DNA of 49,738 nucleotides from a virus. Positions 48,201 to 49,738 of the stretch are shown here, piece by piece (position 1 is the first letter of the stretch; each line of letters begins with the position of its first letter). The stretch covers positions 1 through 49,738 of the IMG/VR virus record IMGVR_UViG_3300031566_000066. The stretch is one strand, 5' to 3'. The notes under the pieces are model-generated. The model was not told the origin of the DNA. It was given only the letters and a program-made list of their open reading frames with translations, and ran no database searches. A program made the translations under genes and the position numbers.

Positions 48201-49158
48201 GAATTCGACGGTCGGCGAGGCCGACCCGGTGGCGACGCTCTCCGCAACGGGGACGGGCGGTAACACGGCCGAACTGTTTGTCGGCACCAGCGACCCTGAC
48301 GCGTCCGTGACAGGCTTGGCTGGTTCGCTGTTCCTGCGGGACACCGGCACTACTGGAGAGCTTTACGTCAACACCTCGACGGGCTCGGGTACGACCTGGG
48401 AGCAGGTAGTGACGACAGGGGCCGGTGGCGGCCTGTCCTTGCAGACGGCCTACGTTGGCGGTAACACGATCATAACTTCGGGTGCCGAGGGTGCTTTCGA
48501 TGTGTCGGGCACCGAGGCGATCAGCCTCGACGCCTCCGCTGCGTCGAACTTCACCGTTGACAGTGCGACCCTGACCTTGAGCACGACCACCAGCGGAACG
48601 GTGGACGTGACCTCGGCCGGGTCCATCGACATGACCTTCGCCGCGAACGCTGCGGCGGGGATGGTGATCGATGATGGGACGAACAACTTCTTCACGTTCG
48701 ACTCCACCACCGCCAACCTCGCCATCGAGGCCAATCAGTTCCTCGACATTAGCGGCAAGGGTGCCGGCATCGAGTTCACGGCAGGAGGTCCCATCTCGAT
48801 TGGCGACGTTGTGACCTTCGACACGGCTGGCGATGTGATCCGCGCCGACTCCAACACGGGTACTGCGCTCGATTCCTACGTGATCGGGATCGCGGCGACC
48901 GCCTCGACGGCAACCAACCCCGTTCGCGTCTTCACTGTGACCGGATCGAACGTCCCGACGACGTTCGGATCAGCCCCCGGGGCCGCCGACAACAGTAAGG
49001 TCGTGTTCCTCTCGACCACTGGTGGAGAGGCAACCCTCACCCCCCCGACGGGCGGCGGTAACGTCATCTTCAAGGTTGGGATCCTCCAAGGTGGCGATGG
49101 TGCCTCCACAACCCCGAAGGTGCTGTTCCAGCCCGAATTCATCGCCCGTCGCCCGTAG
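45259..49158 (+). CDS. giant repetitive fibre protein
   Basis: This is a 1299-residue protein from ATG 45259 (AGGAG upstream). Its N-terminal tag (QTDNVLIVD...GLPRT) is shared with the 49387 gene. Five related blocks beginning LQxAYxxGNTI(T/V)TSGAEG are seen. Three of them include AIDIGNDANANAINIGTGAA, a repeat typical of elongated beta-helical phage fibres. The end (DVVTFDTAGDVIRADSN onward) is the shared C-terminal domain. It likely forms a long trimeric host-recognition or surface fibre. Confidence 0.8.
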   Translation: MAGNQTDNVLIVDLVTGLPRTPETGGTPDVIQSSNDWEFISGANVTINGNLHVQGTTVTVDSETVNIADNHLYLNDGYTVAVGQTGGIVINYLPTGTVDTVAATGFVAGVAATSNPTVTTVGSATFAIGDLIQFSGANDQANDGLFEVKSHIGTALILQGVGLTGTTVDFVQNQFVTDTTVAGAITKVNVAILQVNGTGGWEVTNTSTTTGITFTEVTVQGIVDLQVAYEAGNTITTSGAEGNVTIAGTETMVVTTSGGIDLDTALDFDGTSFDVQMTGSNGFSIDGTAASNVSVTAGNLDLATLTSGDVNVSSAAALDLDATTTVTIDTADASDASANDIALTAGSSTAGTNAGASILLTTGDGNTSGDAGSVVISGPNDEDEAIVTLTTSGLGGDSIGFFVGDSDPSGSITADAGSLFFRDTGTGSELYLNTSTGSGTAWTALATAAGATLQSAYEAGNTITTSGAEGDVTFTGTEDFVVSVSDVLVDTTASISLDADAASNFTVAGGNLDLNTTTSGEVLIDGVGGVEINSSGGAIDIGNDANANAINIGTGAAVRTITVGNATGATAVDFDSGTGGFSFDSTVPETSPILTLTTSGTSGDSADMFVGDSDPNGVITGQAGSLFLRDTGTGGELYVNTSTGSGTAWEQVVTTGAGGGLTLQTAYVGGNTIVTSGAEGAFDVSGTEAISLDASAASNFSVAGGNLNFATTTSGEILLDGVDGVEINSTSGAIDIGNDANANAINIGTGAAARTVTIGNATGITGVDFDSGTGGFSFDSTVPETTPILTLTTSGTSGDSADMFVGDSDPDGVITGQAGSLFLRDTATGGELYINNSTGSGTVWVEVATTDDVAAVTLQAAYVNGNTIVTSGAEGAFDVSGTEAISLDASAASNFSVASANLTLSTTTAGDVLVTSAGETLVDGAGGVEINSTGGAIDIGNDANANAINIGTGAAARTLTLGNATGATGMVVNVGTGEFALNSTVGEADPVATLSATGTGGNTAELFVGTSDPDASVTGLAGSLFLRDTGTTGELYVNTSTGSGTTWEQVVTTGAGGGLSLQTAYVGGNTIITSGAEGAFDVSGTEAISLDASAASNFTVDSATLTLSTTTSGTVDVTSAGSIDMTFAANAAAGMVIDDGTNNFFTFDSTTANLAIEANQFLDISGKGAGIEFTAGGPISIGDVVTFDTAGDVIRADSNTGTALDSYVIGIAATASTATNPVRVFTVTGSNVPTTFGSAPGAADNSKVVFLSTTGGEATLTPPTGGGNVIFKVGILQGGDGASTTPKVLFQPEFIARRP
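45931..48600 (+). repeat. five ~200-residue coding repeats in the fibre gene
   Basis: Blocks start at 45931, 46615, 47245, 47830 and 48439 (spacings 684, 630, 585 and 609 bases, all in frame). Units 2-4 share near-identical stretches, for example around 46869, 47455 and 48061 (GGGGCGATCGACATTGGCAA). High DNA identity suggests recent duplication and possible length variation. Confidence 0.9.
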
Positions 49159-49167
49159 GAGTAACGC

Positions 49168-49386
49168 ATGAAGGTATGCCTTGAAATCGAATTCGATACG
49201 GAGGCGGTCGCCGAGGGCGACCTCTCCGCACGCGAGCAACAAAACATCGTAGGGGTGCTCCAACGCATTGTCCGGCACCGGCTGGAAGCGTTGGAGTGCG
49301 AACACGGCAAGGACCACGACCTTGCGAACCTCCGCGAGTTCCGGGTCTGTTCGATGAAGGTTACGCCTCTCGGCAAGGTTAGGTAA
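49168..49386 (+). CDS. small hypothetical protein between fibre genes
   Basis: This is a 72-residue protein from ATG 49168 with TAGGAG seven bases upstream. It has a beta-start (KVCLEIEFDTEAV), a helix (ARE...IVRHRLEAL) and a final strand. It may be a fibre-assembly helper, given its position, but no family was recognised. Confidence 0.6.
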   Translation: MKVCLEIEFDTEAVAEGDLSAREQQNIVGVLQRIVRHRLEALECEHGKDHDLANLREFRVCSMKVTPLGKVR

Positions 49387-49738
49387 ATGGCGACCCAAAC
49401 CGACAACATGATGCTTCAGGACGACACGGACGGGCTCCCCCGTACCGTGGACACGTCGTCCGATGACATTGAGTTGTCGGTTGACGTGTCGCTGATTGCC
49501 GGCGGTAGGATCACCGCCGACAATGTGAAGCGGGGCACGGCCGACCCCAACGTCGCCCTTGTTGCCGGTAACGAAGGCGACCTGTACCAGCGGACTCTCG
49601 GGGCCACGGGGCAGCTTTGGGTCAACACGGATGGCACAACGACTGGCTGGAGGCAGGTTGTCCTCGATGCGGACGGGTCGCTGACCTGGGCAGAGGTACT
49701 TGCTAACGGCAACACCTCCGGCGGAACCAACCCCGTCA
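49387..49738 (+). CDS. fibre-like protein, 3' end outside the window
   Basis: This ATG directly abuts the previous stop and the frame runs off the right edge (117 codons visible). The N-terminus (MATQTDNMMLQDDTDGLPRT) resembles the start of the 45259 protein, and WAEVLANGNTSGGTNP matches the module in the 42677 protein. It is a third member of the fibre family. Confidence 0.75.
   Translation, partial: MATQTDNMMLQDDTDGLPRTVDTSSDDIELSVDVSLIAGGRITADNVKRGTADPNVALVAGNEGDLYQRTLGATGQLWVNTDGTTTGWRQVVLDADGSLTWAEVLANGNTSGGTNPV

Noticed and set aside
45931-48600. Non-coding tandem repeats or recombination sites
   Set aside because: All spacings are multiples of three and the repeats encode a fibre repeat pattern.

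Overview
The window is a GC-rich stretch of a tailed double-stranded DNA phage (Caudoviricetes). The evidence is a compact head and packaging module: a large terminase with ATPase and nuclease motifs, a portal, a prohead-protease-like protein, a scaffold-like acidic protein, a decoration-like protein and an HK97-fold major capsid protein. Nearly all genes lie on the + strand and many overlap by 1, 4 or 8 bases. Both window edges cut through a gene. No tail tube, tape measure, lysis cassette, DNA polymerase, complete tRNA, CRISPR array or insertion sequence was seen. Two secreted proteins with N-terminal signal sequences, one with a clear lipobox, fit a Gram-negative host, but the host cannot be named.

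Region 1 (1-22046) is the virion module. It holds a Cys-rich protein, a Dps-like protein, a Cys/His/Asp protease-like protein, a small-terminase candidate, the large terminase and the portal. These are followed by two unusual fusions: a 2H phosphoesterase joined to a CCA-adding-type nucleotidyltransferase, and a type IB topoisomerase joined to a very long helical protein. Then come the protease, scaffold, decoration and capsid genes, closed by a strong terminator at 22006-22040. These genes mostly use Shine-Dalgarno starts.

Region 2 (22131-28510) is a cluster of large DNA-acting proteins: a LAGLIDADG endonuclease fused to a DNA methyltransferase, an SF2 helicase with seven tandem C-terminal repeats, a Rossmann-like protein, and an HTH protein whose C-terminal domain closely resembles part of the phage's own major capsid protein.

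Region 3 (28531-42598) is an accessory region of small overlapping genes. It includes a deaminase, alpha/beta hydrolase, Nudix hydrolase, RNase HII, histidine phosphatase, fatty-acid-hydroxylase-like membrane protein, sulfotransferase-like protein, two exported HExxH metallopeptidase-like proteins, a GIY-YIG-like protein, Zn-finger proteins, one minus-strand gene and a patch of gene remnants (32860-33809). Many transcription units here begin with a recurrent 17-18 base element (consensus TTGGCGTAAGNAGGGGT) that touches the start codon. It looks like a promoter class for leaderless mRNAs and is not seen in front of the structural genes.

Region 4 (42677-49738) encodes long repetitive fibre-like virion proteins that share N- and C-terminal modules, with the last one cut by the window edge.
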